Assembly: GCA_017560605.1 (NCBI GenBank)
Contig: JAFZEQ010000081.1
Location: 1 to 16,275, forward strand
Reading direction: 5' to 3'
Source of the DNA: Paludibacteraceae bacterium
GTDB lineage: Bacteria; Bacteroidota; Bacteroidia; Bacteroidales; Paludibacteraceae
DNA: 16,275 bases
The translations under genes were made by a program, and so were the position numbers. Of the stretch, positions 5,847 through 15,094 are shown piece after piece; within the stretch, counting starts at the first letter, position 1; every line of letters begins with the position of its first letter. Below the pieces are notes generated by a model. The model saw nothing but the letters and a program-made list of their open reading frames with translations, ran no database searches and was not told where the DNA came from.

Positions 5847-6950
5847 ATGCAGCAGTATGATGTGTTCATAAGTTACGCTCGTAGGGATTATGTCGATAGC
5901 CAAAATAACATTAATCCTAGGAGTATCATATATCGTATTCAGCATGTTTTGAAAGAGGCAGGTTTAACCTATTGGATAGATGAAGAAGGATTGAAGCCTG
6001 GTGAGAATTTTCCAGAAAAAATAGTAGATCAGATTGAGAATAGTAAGGTTTTCTTGCTCGTTTTATCATCGAATTCAAATAGTTCGCCATGGGTGGTAAA
6101 TGAAGTAGCTACAGCTAATCTTTTTAAGAAACCTATCATACCATTTCGCATTGATGACTCTGCCATTAAGAAGGGGTTGCTGATTTATATAGCTAGTTTG
6201 CAATACATTGATACTCACAATGGTATGCAGGTTGCTATGGAGAATATGGTGGATGCTATTAAGAAGAACATCCACTTGGTTGCTGTTGGGGGTTTTAACC
6301 CTCCACCGCCACCTCCTGCAAAGCCTAAAAGAAATTACTCGATGTATATTTTATTGACGGCTTTGGTGTTGCTGTTGGGGGTGGTAGTTTGTAGGTGGCT
6401 ACTCCAAAGACCTCTACCGCCTCCATCTGTGCAAAAGGATTTTATAAGTGGTGTGCATAAGTGCAAACTATACAAGCCTGTAAAAGACCATCGCAGGGTA
6501 GGTGTGACCTATCGCTACGAAGGTCGTAATCTAAAGGTTCAGTTCTACTTCTATGAAGTAGGTATGTGTGCTGTATTAGTAGATAAGCATGGTAATAGGT
6601 TGAACATGGAATATCCTGATCCATTTGGTGTAGACGGCGAGGCTGAGTTTCTATATGCCGATATGTATGAGAATCACGAATATGCAATAACGCAATACGA
6701 TTTTGATGCAGATGGTATAGACGAGATTGTGATAGCCGCTCGAATCAAGGGTGAGGACCAGGTGCCAGTTCGGGTGTTTGTTTATCGCTTTAAGGATCGA
6801 CGTTGGTGGAGTGTAACAGCTCCTGAGACGTGGGGTGATATGACTGTTAAGCTATCGGTTAACCATATTCGAGTAGAGCCTAATAACAAAGATTTTATCT
6901 ATGACTGGGCATTTGAGAATGGCGATTTTGTAGATTACGGAGAGTATTAA
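5847..6950 (+). CDS. Membrane-anchored TIR-domain protein with extracytoplasmic domain, 367 aa
   Basis: Residues 4-140 are a TIR domain. Box 1 is YDVFISYARRD (4-14). WIDEEGLKPGENF (43-55) is the BB-loop region. VFLLVLSSNSNSS precedes W82-x3-E86, the position of the catalytic Glu of NAD+-cleaving TIR enzymes. KKPIIPFRID follows. A polyproline linker (152-157) leads to one transmembrane helix (166-182). The remaining 180 residues should face the periplasm. They hold D285-x-D287-x-D289-G-x-D292-E293, an EF-hand or FG-GAP-like calcium loop followed by the strand IVIAAR. This places a possible effector inside and a sensor outside. TIR enzymes can degrade NAD+ or make cyclic ADP-ribose signals, but some bacterial TIRs only mediate contacts; activity is not proved here. 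It is the second gene of an operon with the DUF2569 protein and ends just before a hairpin. Confidence 0.9.
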   Translation: MQQYDVFISYARRDYVDSQNNINPRSIIYRIQHVLKEAGLTYWIDEEGLKPGENFPEKIVDQIENSKVFLLVLSSNSNSSPWVVNEVATANLFKKPIIPFRIDDSAIKKGLLIYIASLQYIDTHNGMQVAMENMVDAIKKNIHLVAVGGFNPPPPPPAKPKRNYSMYILLTALVLLLGVVVCRWLLQRPLPPPSVQKDFISGVHKCKLYKPVKDHRRVGVTYRYEGRNLKVQFYFYEVGMCAVLVDKHGNRLNMEYPDPFGVDGEAEFLYADMYENHEYAITQYDFDADGIDEIVIAARIKGEDQVPVRVFVYRFKDRRWWSVTAPETWGDMTVKLSVNHIRVEPNNKDFIYDWAFENGDFVDYGEY

Positions 6951-6966
6951 TTTATATTTGGATTAG

Positions 6967-6996
6967 ACAAGCGAGGACTGTAAAGCCCTCGCTTGT
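6967..6996 (+). terminator. Hairpin after the TIR gene, weak terminator
   Basis: A perfect 10-bp stem, ACAAGCGAGG (6967-6976) with CCTCGCTTGT (6987-6996), has a 10-nt loop. The following sequence (TGTGTATAAA) has only scattered T residues, so termination may be incomplete, or the hairpin may mainly protect the 3' end of the mRNA. Confidence 0.6.
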
Positions 6997-7059
6997 TGTG
7001 TATAAATGGGTATAAATTGCTTCTAAGTTATTAAAATTGTGGCAGAAAAATCTAAAAAT

Positions 7060-7090
7060 TTGCAAATATGAGAAAAAATCCGTATCTTTG
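7060..7090 (+). promoter_or_regulatory. Promoter for the giant repeat protein operon
   Basis: The -33 TTG (7060-7062; TTTG from 7059) and the -7 TATCTTTG (7083-7090) are exactly 20 bp apart. The predicted start near 7097 gives a leader of about 77 nt. No other promoter was seen before the end of the CAP gene, so it probably drives three genes. Confidence 0.87.
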
Positions 7091-7173
7091 CGCGTTTTTC
7101 GGGTGAGTAAAGAATGCTTGCTCTTAAGAAAAGATAAACGTAGTTTATAGTTAAGTGATATACTTCTGGTAGT

Positions 7174-10100
7174 ATGCTAGTAAAATGCCATTCATATTTC
7201 AGTCAAGCCTCTGCAGGTGTAGCACAATGCTTACGCCTAATGTTGCTGGTGTTGTTTACTAGTATTTCTACTATACTCGTGGCCGATGAGTGGGAGAATA
7301 CGAAGTATAATACGACAGAAGGAACGGAGTTTTATGCAACCTTTCTTAAGAATCAAGGTTCTACAGAATCGGATAGTGATAATTTAACTTTGTATCTTCA
7401 TGCGGCTTCGGAGGAAGGTGCTGATGTAACGGTGACATATCTGCTTGATGGGACATCGGATGAATTTAGAGTAAATCCTAAATCGCAAAAAACGATTAAG
7501 ATAAAGCTGTCAAAGGCATATGTGGATTTCATACCAGATGTTCCAGCAGAGGATCAGATCTCTAAACGAGGAATTTTTGTGACTTCTACCAAGCCTATTT
7601 CGTTGTACATTACTAACTCTCGTAGTGGTGCGTATGGCGGAACATGTGTATTGCCAGAGGGAGCATTAGAGCGTGAATATGTGGTGCAGACATATTATGG
7701 TGATCATGAATCGACTATGTTTGCGATAGTAGGCACGGCAGATGGTACGAATGTGAAACTTAGAATAAAGAAGACCGAACTAGATAAGGAACTGTATGAA
7801 GATGATGATATTATAAAAGTTGATACAATCGTTTACGAAGACTTGAGTATTAAGTTGAATGAAGGAGAGGTTTTTATGTATCGCTCCGGAGCTTCGTATA
7901 AAGGTCTTTCGGGAACAACTATTTGTGCAGATAGACCGATTGCAGTTTTTAATGGTCATCAAGCTTCTCGAATACCATATTACGACGAAACGATAAATCA
8001 TCTAAGTGCGCAAACATATCCTACGGATAAATGGGGAAAACGATATGTGGTTACTCCGACCAAGAATTATAAAAATAAAACGGAACATGTTCGCATTACC
8101 GCTTTTAGTGACAATACCGAGATAAGTAAGAATGGAACATATGTGTGCACGCTGAACGCTTTGGATACATATCAAGATACGATCAATGGTGTAGCTAATT
8201 ATTATGAGTGTAGCAATACAGCGGCATGCTTTCTGTATACATTAGGAAAACAGGCTGAGGGGAATGAGAACAATAAAGCGGCTCGTCCGAGTATGACTCC
8301 AATAATACCGTTGGAGTATGCTACTCAATCGCTATTGTTTGCCACTTTTACCGAGAGTGAGGTAGTACAGAATCATTATGTAAATATCGTTGTTCCAGGG
8401 CAGTATGCCAATAGTATGTACTTGGATGGGCAGCGGCTAGATGCTCAATTGTATAGTACTATTTCGGTGGACGGAAAAGAATATAAATACGCTCAAGTTC
8501 CGGTTTCACCTGCAGCGCATTATTTGGAGAATAAAAATGTAAATGGTGCTTTCACTGCACGAGTATATGGAATGGGTGCTAAAAAAGGTGGTGGAGAATC
8601 GTATGCTTACTCTGCAGGCTCTCGTGCCAACCGTGCAGTGGATATGCTGATAGATGGAGAGAATATCTATGAGAAGAGAATTTGTATCAACGATAAAGTG
8701 GATTTTACCTCGCTAATAAACTTTGACTATGATTATCTAAGATGGGAGATTGAAGATGACACTCTGTTTACATCTGATAAAAGAAATGTTAATGACTATT
8801 TATTCTCGAAAGCAGATACCAATGAAGTTCGTTTGTATGTCTATAGCCATACGCCGATATGTGAATATGAATTGGTAGATGCTGTTACGGCAAGAATTAT
8901 TGTTGACACCTTGAATTTCCAGTCAAAATATTATCAAGAATGTTATGGAGGTGAGTTTGAGTTTACATATAAAGGGAAAAAATATAAATTGAAAGCGGAT
9001 ACGGTAACGGAGCATATTGTAGACGGTCAAACATTTAAATTTCAATTAAATGAGAACAAGGTCTTTGAAGAAATTATACCACAAGTTAACACATGTGACT
9101 TACGTTTGCGCCAAACATTTGTAGTTCGTCCTACATACAACCATAAGTTTGATACGCTTGTTTGTGACCAATGGGTTTGGCTAGATACCATAGTAGAGGA
9201 TAATAAGCAGAAGGTAATAACGATAAAGCGATTTGATATTCAACCGGGTGATAAACTTCCAGTTACAAAAGAATATACACATACTTTTACGACAAGATAT
9301 GGTTGCGATAGTATAGTTACTAGGCGTGTTACGCTTAATAAGTCATATCATTTTGAAGATAGCGTTGCGGTATGCCAAACAGCTCCCGGAGGTCAGTATA
9401 CTTGGCCAGGACATGAATCGGTATCTATACCATTAGATGTTGCTGGCGAATTTACTTATCACGATGACTACAAAACCACGAAAGCGCCGCATTGCGATAG
9501 TACGTATACGCTTAAGGTAACTGTTTACCCTAGGTATGATGAGGTAGAGGAGGTGACCATATCCAACGAGGATTATATGGAATGGCAGGGTATGAAGATA
9601 GGTGGAGCAGATTCCAAAGTAAGCAATCTTGACTATGTGGTTACTAAAAACGATACGATAGTTAAAAACTACACTACAACCAATGGATGTGATAGTATAT
9701 ATGAATTACGTATTCGTTTTGGAATAGTATACCGTGATACAACCCGTGCAGCGGTTTGTGATAACGAGTCGAAGTATGAATGGTATAGGAATGGCAAACT
9801 ATTTAAAACCATAAGTCCGCTTCCTACCAAGGATACTACCTATATGGAGAAGCGTCAATCGCCTATTGGTATCGATTCGATTTTCTACCTCAACTTAACT
9901 TTGAGCAAAGCATTCTACGATACCTTGCAGATGCAGGTATGTGAAAATAGTGGTTATACGACGTGGAGTGTAGATAAAGCAGACGTGTTGGATATTAAGG
10001 CTAACAAGTGGATTAAAGCAAATGAGATTCCGACTGATAAGGAAGGATGGTATGAGTACCAAGGTACCAATCACGCGGGTTGTGATAGTATATGGCGTCT

Positions 10101-13100
10101 GCATGTAGAGCTGATTAAAGGTTATCGAATCGATACTGTAGTATCTATGTGTGATGACGATACGATAGTTTGGCAAAACCGAATATATCAGGGTATACAA
10201 TATTCGGCAGGTTTGTCTACCTCAATGCCAGTAACAATATTGTCAGATACAATCAACTTTGTTGACTCGGTTAGTTATACCTCAAAGCAAGGGTGTGATA
10301 GTGTGATGCGGATTATTATCAATGTGCATCCTTCGTATCATCAGGTGTTAAAGATTGATACCAACCATATTTGTGATAACGAGTCGTATACTTTTTTAGA
10401 GTCTGTTTATAATGCAAATGGCGAGTGGAAGATTACTGACAAAAAGACTCATACGCATACTTTGCAGGGTGTAGCTACTACCATTAATGGTTGTGATAGT
10501 GCAATTATGCATATTGTATATGTGCATCCTACGTATGACGATCCGATAGTATATGATACGATATGTGAAAGTGCACTGCCATATAATTATCCGGATAGTC
10601 GTGCGTTGAAGTTCCAGGGCTTGAGTCAATCCGGCGAATATACTGATATTATACCATCGATAAATGGATGTGATAGTGTGATACATTTACACTTGACGAT
10701 TCATCCTAGTGCAAAATATACTGAGTCAGTCACTTGGTGTCAAAGTGCTGGACCTTACTCTTTTGCTAGTCCAGAAACTCCACGTTTGCACAATCTGACA
10801 AAGAGCGGAATATATGTGGATACACTAAAAACCATATTCAATCAATACGGTTGTGATAGTATCATTGAGATTAACTTAACTATTCTAGATTCAATTGTAG
10901 TGCCTATTTATGATAGTATTTGTGATAATGAGTTGCCTTATAACTTCACCAATCCGCAAGTAGATAGGTTTATGAATCTGACACAATCAGGTGTGTACAG
11001 AGATACACTGACGGCCGTGAATGGTTGCGATAGTGTGTTGGTGTTGCACTTGCAGGTGAATAAGACCTATAATACGACTGATACGATTTACATCTGTAAT
11101 AATGAGGAAAATCCATATATTTGGCGTCCGAAAGATAGAAATGGTACGCGTGCTATTCCTATACCTTTTACTCCTGATCACGCTGTGAATGTGACAAACA
11201 AGGAAACCATTATTCTAAAAGATTCGTCCGTAATGTTAGAGTCAATACATGGTTGTGACTCGTTGGTTAATCTATATCTAGTAGTTTATCCTACCTACAA
11301 GTTTGTTCAAGAGGATTCGGTATGTCAAGATACTATTGATAGATACTACACTTGGATAGATCAGCAAGGTGGTGTACATGATTCCATTGATATATCTAAG
11401 TCAGGATGGTTAACAGTGGGTGATACGCTAAAAACCAAACATGGCTGTGACTCAATTTTTGGTATTCAGTTGTATATTAAGCCGATTTATCGATTTGATT
11501 CGGTGTATACTATTTGTCAGGACGAACGAATAGATTGGCAAGGACGAGGATATACGGGTGATCAGTATGGCTGGAATTTTGAAATACTTAATACAAACAA
11601 AGTAGATGAGCATCGTGATTCGGTATATTATAGTTATAAACCAGGTGATCGTGTACTTCAAGCAGGTATTTATTATGACACCGTGCGTTATACTACCTCA
11701 CTTGGATGTGATAGTACATACTACTTAACTTTGAATGTTCTACCTTCTTATAATACGATTATTGAGGCCACTGCTTGCGAAAGTGATAGTGTGTTTGTGT
11801 TTGAAGGTGGTGGGCATGTGGCAGATGAAGTGATAGTCTTCAGACCGATGACCAATATGATAGATTCTACAATGAAGGACACAACCTTCTACACTAGTCA
11901 ACGAATTCTGAAATCTGTTAATGGTTGCGATAGTACCGTGTATTTGCACTTAACAGTATATCCATCATATGAGTATGTAACGCATGCTAAAATATGCGAA
12001 CGCGAAGTATACGAGTGGAGAGGTAAGCAATATACTAAGACTGGTGTGTATTATGATTCGCTATATACGAATAGAGGATGTGACTCGACGTATGTATTAG
12101 AGTTGTATGTGAAACCGGTATACTATATCACAAGAACGGTACATGCTTGCGATAACCAGACTGTGATGCATGCTGATACCATGTGGTATGGTCCGGATTC
12201 TGTTCGTTTTGCGATAGACTCTACCTTGTTGTGGAAACCAGGTATGCTGGTTCCTAATCCAGATGAGACGCGAGAGGTTCGTTATAGAAGTTGGGATAAC
12301 ACCTGTGACTCGATAGTCTTTTGTTATCATATCTACATCTATCCTACATACGATTCGATAGCAGATGTGACGCTCTGCTCGAATGATAGTTACCAATTGC
12401 ATGATAGTTATACTTATAAACCAGTACCAGAATACTATGAGCCGGGCAGTGTGTATGGTGTGCTGGATACCTTGGTGAGTGATACTTTACAGACATCAAC
12501 GTGTCTAAAGTGTGCTAATGGAGGCTGTGATTCTATTTTTACTGCTTTAATTCATGTTTTACCTGCCTACAAGCATGTTGACTCTGCAACTATATGTTCG
12601 GATGAGACTTTCAGGTGGAGAGGACGCGATATACATCAGGCATGGGCGGGTGGCTATTATTATGCTGACTCCTTGCTAACGCAGAATACGCAGTGTGACT
12701 CCATTTATGAATTATACCTGACGGTTTGTCAGGCATATGACCATGATGTTTTTGATACCATTTGCGCGGATGAATATTACCAGTTTGGTGATAAAGCATT
12801 GAACCAATCGGGTATGTATCTAGATACCTTGCGGACTATACACAATTGTGACTCGATAGTACACTTGTATTTGACTGTATTGGATACTACTATTGTAGAA
12901 ACATATGACACGATTTGTGTGACAGAGAAGTATTACTACTTTGGTCAGGAGTATACCGAACCTGGTGTATATGATACTATTACACTCAACGATTGGGGGT
13001 GCAAGCAGTATAACTACCTCTATCTCGAAGTGATAGATACAACCAAGTACGAGATTGCGATAGGCGATGTGCTATGTGCCGATGATGAAGAGTTGGTAGT

Positions 13101-13971
13101 TGAATACGAGTGGTTGTCAGGTCGCAGATTGATCGAGTACTCAGTCTTCTTTGACGATTTTGGTCACTCGCAGGGCTTTGAGGATATCGTACATGCACCG
13201 CTAGATCCTACTTTGAGTTACTTTACTATTCCTATACCACGTGGTGATGATTTGCCAAAGCCACCTCACGCATATTTTGATTCGTCACAGGGTGTTAATA
13301 GTTATGTTAACGAAACCAAGCAAAATTATCCAGAGCCTAACATCTATACTATGCGTGTGGTAATGCATAATGGTATATGTGGTGACTCGTTGCAACGTAA
13401 GGATACAACTATCAGTTTCTGGTATCCATCGTGGATACACGAGCAACATTGGAATGATGTGATTATGCTGTACAACGAGGAGTATAATGGTGGTTATGTC
13501 TTCTCTAAATATCAGTGGTATCAAAATGGTAAGCCATTGCCAGGAGCTACAGGAGAATACCTATACTTGCCAGAGCAATTGCTGATGAATCAACCTGGTG
13601 ATTGCAGCAACTACTATCAGGTAGAGCTTACTCGTGCGGATGATGGATACACCACTATGACTTGTCCTATTTGCCCTGTACTGGTGAGAGATGCGATTGT
13701 GCCAAACGACACCTACTTCTCGGTAGTGCCAACAGCAGTACCAAAGGCTAATCCGGTTATCCACTTCTTGGCATCGCATGCGGGTACATATCGGATATGT
13801 ACTATGCTTGGTGAAGAGTTAACCTCTGGCAGGTTTATACCAGATGCTAATAATTATGCTGGCAATAAGGATTTGTCGCAGTTTATTAGTGGCACCAATA
13901 TGACACTGCTAGTCGAGATGGTTCTAGACACGGGTGAGCGTCGTACTATAAAAGTGATAATAGGTAATTGA
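7174..13971 (+). CDS. Giant secreted protein: IgGFc-binding-like, about 20 GCDS repeats, T9SS-like C-terminus, 2265 aa
   Basis: Signal peptide: a basic n-region (K4, R21), then LMLLVLFTSISTILVA, cleaved near A37-D38. An internal ATG (7240) would lose R21, so 7174 is preferred. Residues about 120-330 resemble the IgGFc-binding N-terminal domain (GIFVTSTKPISLYITNS; TDKWGKRYVVTPT). Residues about 485-620 look like beta-sandwich. Residues about 664-1960 are tandem units, each with one Cys near its start (ICDNE-like) and one in the closing GCDS, then a strand such as LHLTVYPSY. The pairing suggests one disulfide per unit. After these comes a QWYQNGKPLPGATGEYLY Ig-like segment. The last 85 residues end in strands like a type IX secretion sorting domain (YRICTMLGEELTSG; GERRTIKVII). 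It should be exported and surface-attached or released; a role in adhesion or scaffolding is inference. The frame is intact throughout. Confidence 0.92.
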   Translation: MLVKCHSYFSQASAGVAQCLRLMLLVLFTSISTILVADEWENTKYNTTEGTEFYATFLKNQGSTESDSDNLTLYLHAASEEGADVTVTYLLDGTSDEFRVNPKSQKTIKIKLSKAYVDFIPDVPAEDQISKRGIFVTSTKPISLYITNSRSGAYGGTCVLPEGALEREYVVQTYYGDHESTMFAIVGTADGTNVKLRIKKTELDKELYEDDDIIKVDTIVYEDLSIKLNEGEVFMYRSGASYKGLSGTTICADRPIAVFNGHQASRIPYYDETINHLSAQTYPTDKWGKRYVVTPTKNYKNKTEHVRITAFSDNTEISKNGTYVCTLNALDTYQDTINGVANYYECSNTAACFLYTLGKQAEGNENNKAARPSMTPIIPLEYATQSLLFATFTESEVVQNHYVNIVVPGQYANSMYLDGQRLDAQLYSTISVDGKEYKYAQVPVSPAAHYLENKNVNGAFTARVYGMGAKKGGGESYAYSAGSRANRAVDMLIDGENIYEKRICINDKVDFTSLINFDYDYLRWEIEDDTLFTSDKRNVNDYLFSKADTNEVRLYVYSHTPICEYELVDAVTARIIVDTLNFQSKYYQECYGGEFEFTYKGKKYKLKADTVTEHIVDGQTFKFQLNENKVFEEIIPQVNTCDLRLRQTFVVRPTYNHKFDTLVCDQWVWLDTIVEDNKQKVITIKRFDIQPGDKLPVTKEYTHTFTTRYGCDSIVTRRVTLNKSYHFEDSVAVCQTAPGGQYTWPGHESVSIPLDVAGEFTYHDDYKTTKAPHCDSTYTLKVTVYPRYDEVEEVTISNEDYMEWQGMKIGGADSKVSNLDYVVTKNDTIVKNYTTTNGCDSIYELRIRFGIVYRDTTRAAVCDNESKYEWYRNGKLFKTISPLPTKDTTYMEKRQSPIGIDSIFYLNLTLSKAFYDTLQMQVCENSGYTTWSVDKADVLDIKANKWIKANEIPTDKEGWYEYQGTNHAGCDSIWRLHVELIKGYRIDTVVSMCDDDTIVWQNRIYQGIQYSAGLSTSMPVTILSDTINFVDSVSYTSKQGCDSVMRIIINVHPSYHQVLKIDTNHICDNESYTFLESVYNANGEWKITDKKTHTHTLQGVATTINGCDSAIMHIVYVHPTYDDPIVYDTICESALPYNYPDSRALKFQGLSQSGEYTDIIPSINGCDSVIHLHLTIHPSAKYTESVTWCQSAGPYSFASPETPRLHNLTKSGIYVDTLKTIFNQYGCDSIIEINLTILDSIVVPIYDSICDNELPYNFTNPQVDRFMNLTQSGVYRDTLTAVNGCDSVLVLHLQVNKTYNTTDTIYICNNEENPYIWRPKDRNGTRAIPIPFTPDHAVNVTNKETIILKDSSVMLESIHGCDSLVNLYLVVYPTYKFVQEDSVCQDTIDRYYTWIDQQGGVHDSIDISKSGWLTVGDTLKTKHGCDSIFGIQLYIKPIYRFDSVYTICQDERIDWQGRGYTGDQYGWNFEILNTNKVDEHRDSVYYSYKPGDRVLQAGIYYDTVRYTTSLGCDSTYYLTLNVLPSYNTIIEATACESDSVFVFEGGGHVADEVIVFRPMTNMIDSTMKDTTFYTSQRILKSVNGCDSTVYLHLTVYPSYEYVTHAKICEREVYEWRGKQYTKTGVYYDSLYTNRGCDSTYVLELYVKPVYYITRTVHACDNQTVMHADTMWYGPDSVRFAIDSTLLWKPGMLVPNPDETREVRYRSWDNTCDSIVFCYHIYIYPTYDSIADVTLCSNDSYQLHDSYTYKPVPEYYEPGSVYGVLDTLVSDTLQTSTCLKCANGGCDSIFTALIHVLPAYKHVDSATICSDETFRWRGRDIHQAWAGGYYYADSLLTQNTQCDSIYELYLTVCQAYDHDVFDTICADEYYQFGDKALNQSGMYLDTLRTIHNCDSIVHLYLTVLDTTIVETYDTICVTEKYYYFGQEYTEPGVYDTITLNDWGCKQYNYLYLEVIDTTKYEIAIGDVLCADDEELVVEYEWLSGRRLIEYSVFFDDFGHSQGFEDIVHAPLDPTLSYFTIPIPRGDDLPKPPHAYFDSSQGVNSYVNETKQNYPEPNIYTMRVVMHNGICGDSLQRKDTTISFWYPSWIHEQHWNDVIMLYNEEYNGGYVFSKYQWYQNGKPLPGATGEYLYLPEQLLMNQPGDCSNYYQVELTRADDGYTTMTCPICPVLVRDAIVPNDTYFSVVPTAVPKANPVIHFLASHAGTYRICTMLGEELTSGRFIPDANNYAGNKDLSQFISGTNMTLLVEMVLDTGERRTIKVIIGN
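9163..13053 (+). repeat. Tandem GCDS protein repeats within the giant gene
   Basis: Twenty units were counted by eye between residues about 664 and 1960, most of 50-80 residues. Eighteen keep Cys-Asp-Ser. One has GIDS (near 9870, Cys lost), and the last has GCKQ (12997). The consensus is C-[DEQ]-x-E…W-x-G-x-x-Y…G-x-Y-x-DT…GCDS-[ITV]-x-x-L-x-L-x-V-x-P-x-Y. The DNA is well diverged outside the GCDS core, so units are not recent copies. Ser in the motif is coded AGT in 11 units and TCN in 8. Confidence 0.85.
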
Positions 13972-13976
13972 TTATA

Positions 13977-15089
13977 ATGAAACGAGTACTATACATATTG
14001 TTGTTGCTTGCTTGTAGCACGAGTATCTTGGCTCAAACAGACCAAGAGTCGATTGTGCGTGAGCATTTCCCTACAACCGACCGACTACGACGGGTAGTTC
14101 GTAAGGAAGTGATGCAAGAAGCGGGTGTAGAGAACTTTACTCGTTTGCATCCGCTTATGCGCGATAAAGGTCTGCCTATAGGTACATATTCGGCTACTCA
14201 CCTTTTGTTTGGCTTATGGTCTGAGATCGGTCATTCGCAACCTATGTCGGTAGGTAGTGATTTTGTCAAGGGTAAGCCAGGTGGAATATACGGAGCAGGA
14301 TTAAGTATTGAGCTTCAGCAACACTACTTCAAGTTCCAGACGGGTGTTGGCTACCGTCTGCAAAAGTTGGCGGCCGAGGTCAAAGACTTTAGTATAACTG
14401 ATGATGGTGTACACGACACACAGGGTTATCCATATCATTTGACATATGATTTTAGTGATCGTCTAGACAAGGGTCAGAGTCATACCCTGCAAGTGCCCCT
14501 GATGTTAGGTGTGGGTATAGACGAACTATATGGTATGGCTGGATTGAAGTTGCAGGTGAACTTTAATACAGATTCTTATTCAAAGGCCTTGTGTACGACA
14601 ACTGCTAAATATGATCAGTTCTTGGGTACTTTTGGTGAAATGGACCACCATGGTTTGCGCAAGGATGTGCCTATTAGTACTACTCAAACTACGGCACCAT
14701 GGACTATCTTTGACTTGTATGGTTCGTTGGAGTTTGGCTGGGAGATAGCTGGTGGTATACGTCAACGTGGTACTACTAAGTATAGACCTAGTCATCGTGC
14801 TAAAGGTGATCCAGAGTGGCGAACTCGTTTGTCGGTGTTCTGCGATATTAATATGATGCATATAGTGAAGGATGTATCTCTGACTAATATTCATAAGCCA
14901 GAAACATCTTTGGTGAGTATACCTCAAAACTCGAAGTGGGATTTCTCAACATTCAAACTGAATAATGCGATATTTAATGCACCCAAAGTACCTGGATTGA
15001 GCGACTTTGTGGTTGGTGTTAAAGCAACCGTATGTATAGGTTTCTATTTTGAGAGATGTGTAAGATGTAAAACCTATGAAATAGAATAA
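13977..15089 (+). CDS. Outer-membrane beta-barrel protein, 370 aa
   Basis: The ATG at 13977 (MKRVLYILLLLACSTSILA-Q) gives a clean signal peptide with an A-Q-T cleavage site. An in-frame TTG at 13968 overlaps the stop of the giant gene and is not needed. The mature protein shows alternating aromatic and Gly-rich strands typical of an outer-membrane barrel: GGIYGAGLSIELQQHYFKF, TGVGYRL, VPLMLGVGIDELYGMAGL, YGSLEFGWEIAGGI, and a closing VVGVKATVCIGFYFE. A helical stretch (residues about 15-60) comes before the barrel. The family was not named; it is not an obvious porin or TonB receptor. It lies 5 bp after the giant gene and 5 bp before the CAP gene, so translation is probably coupled. A role in exporting or anchoring the giant protein, as PorP/SprF-type proteins do for T9SS adhesins, is inference. 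Confidence 0.78.
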   Translation: MKRVLYILLLLACSTSILAQTDQESIVREHFPTTDRLRRVVRKEVMQEAGVENFTRLHPLMRDKGLPIGTYSATHLLFGLWSEIGHSQPMSVGSDFVKGKPGGIYGAGLSIELQQHYFKFQTGVGYRLQKLAAEVKDFSITDDGVHDTQGYPYHLTYDFSDRLDKGQSHTLQVPLMLGVGIDELYGMAGLKLQVNFNTDSYSKALCTTTAKYDQFLGTFGEMDHHGLRKDVPISTTQTTAPWTIFDLYGSLEFGWEIAGGIRQRGTTKYRPSHRAKGDPEWRTRLSVFCDINMMHIVKDVSLTNIHKPETSLVSIPQNSKWDFSTFKLNNAIFNAPKVPGLSDFVVGVKATVCIGFYFERCVRCKTYEIE

Positions 15090-15094
15090 GAAGG

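Noticed and set aside
9301..12999. Regular GGTTGTGATAGT words suggesting a CRISPR-like or DNA repeat array
   Set aside because: They are codons of the GCDS motif in one intact frame, spaced 150-260 bp apart, with no constant repeat of 20 bp or more.
7780..13779. Many antisense frames of 60-100 codons under the giant gene
   Set aside because: They repeat at the same offset in each GCDS unit, are rich in Ile, Thr, Tyr and His as expected from the reverse strand, and lack promoters.
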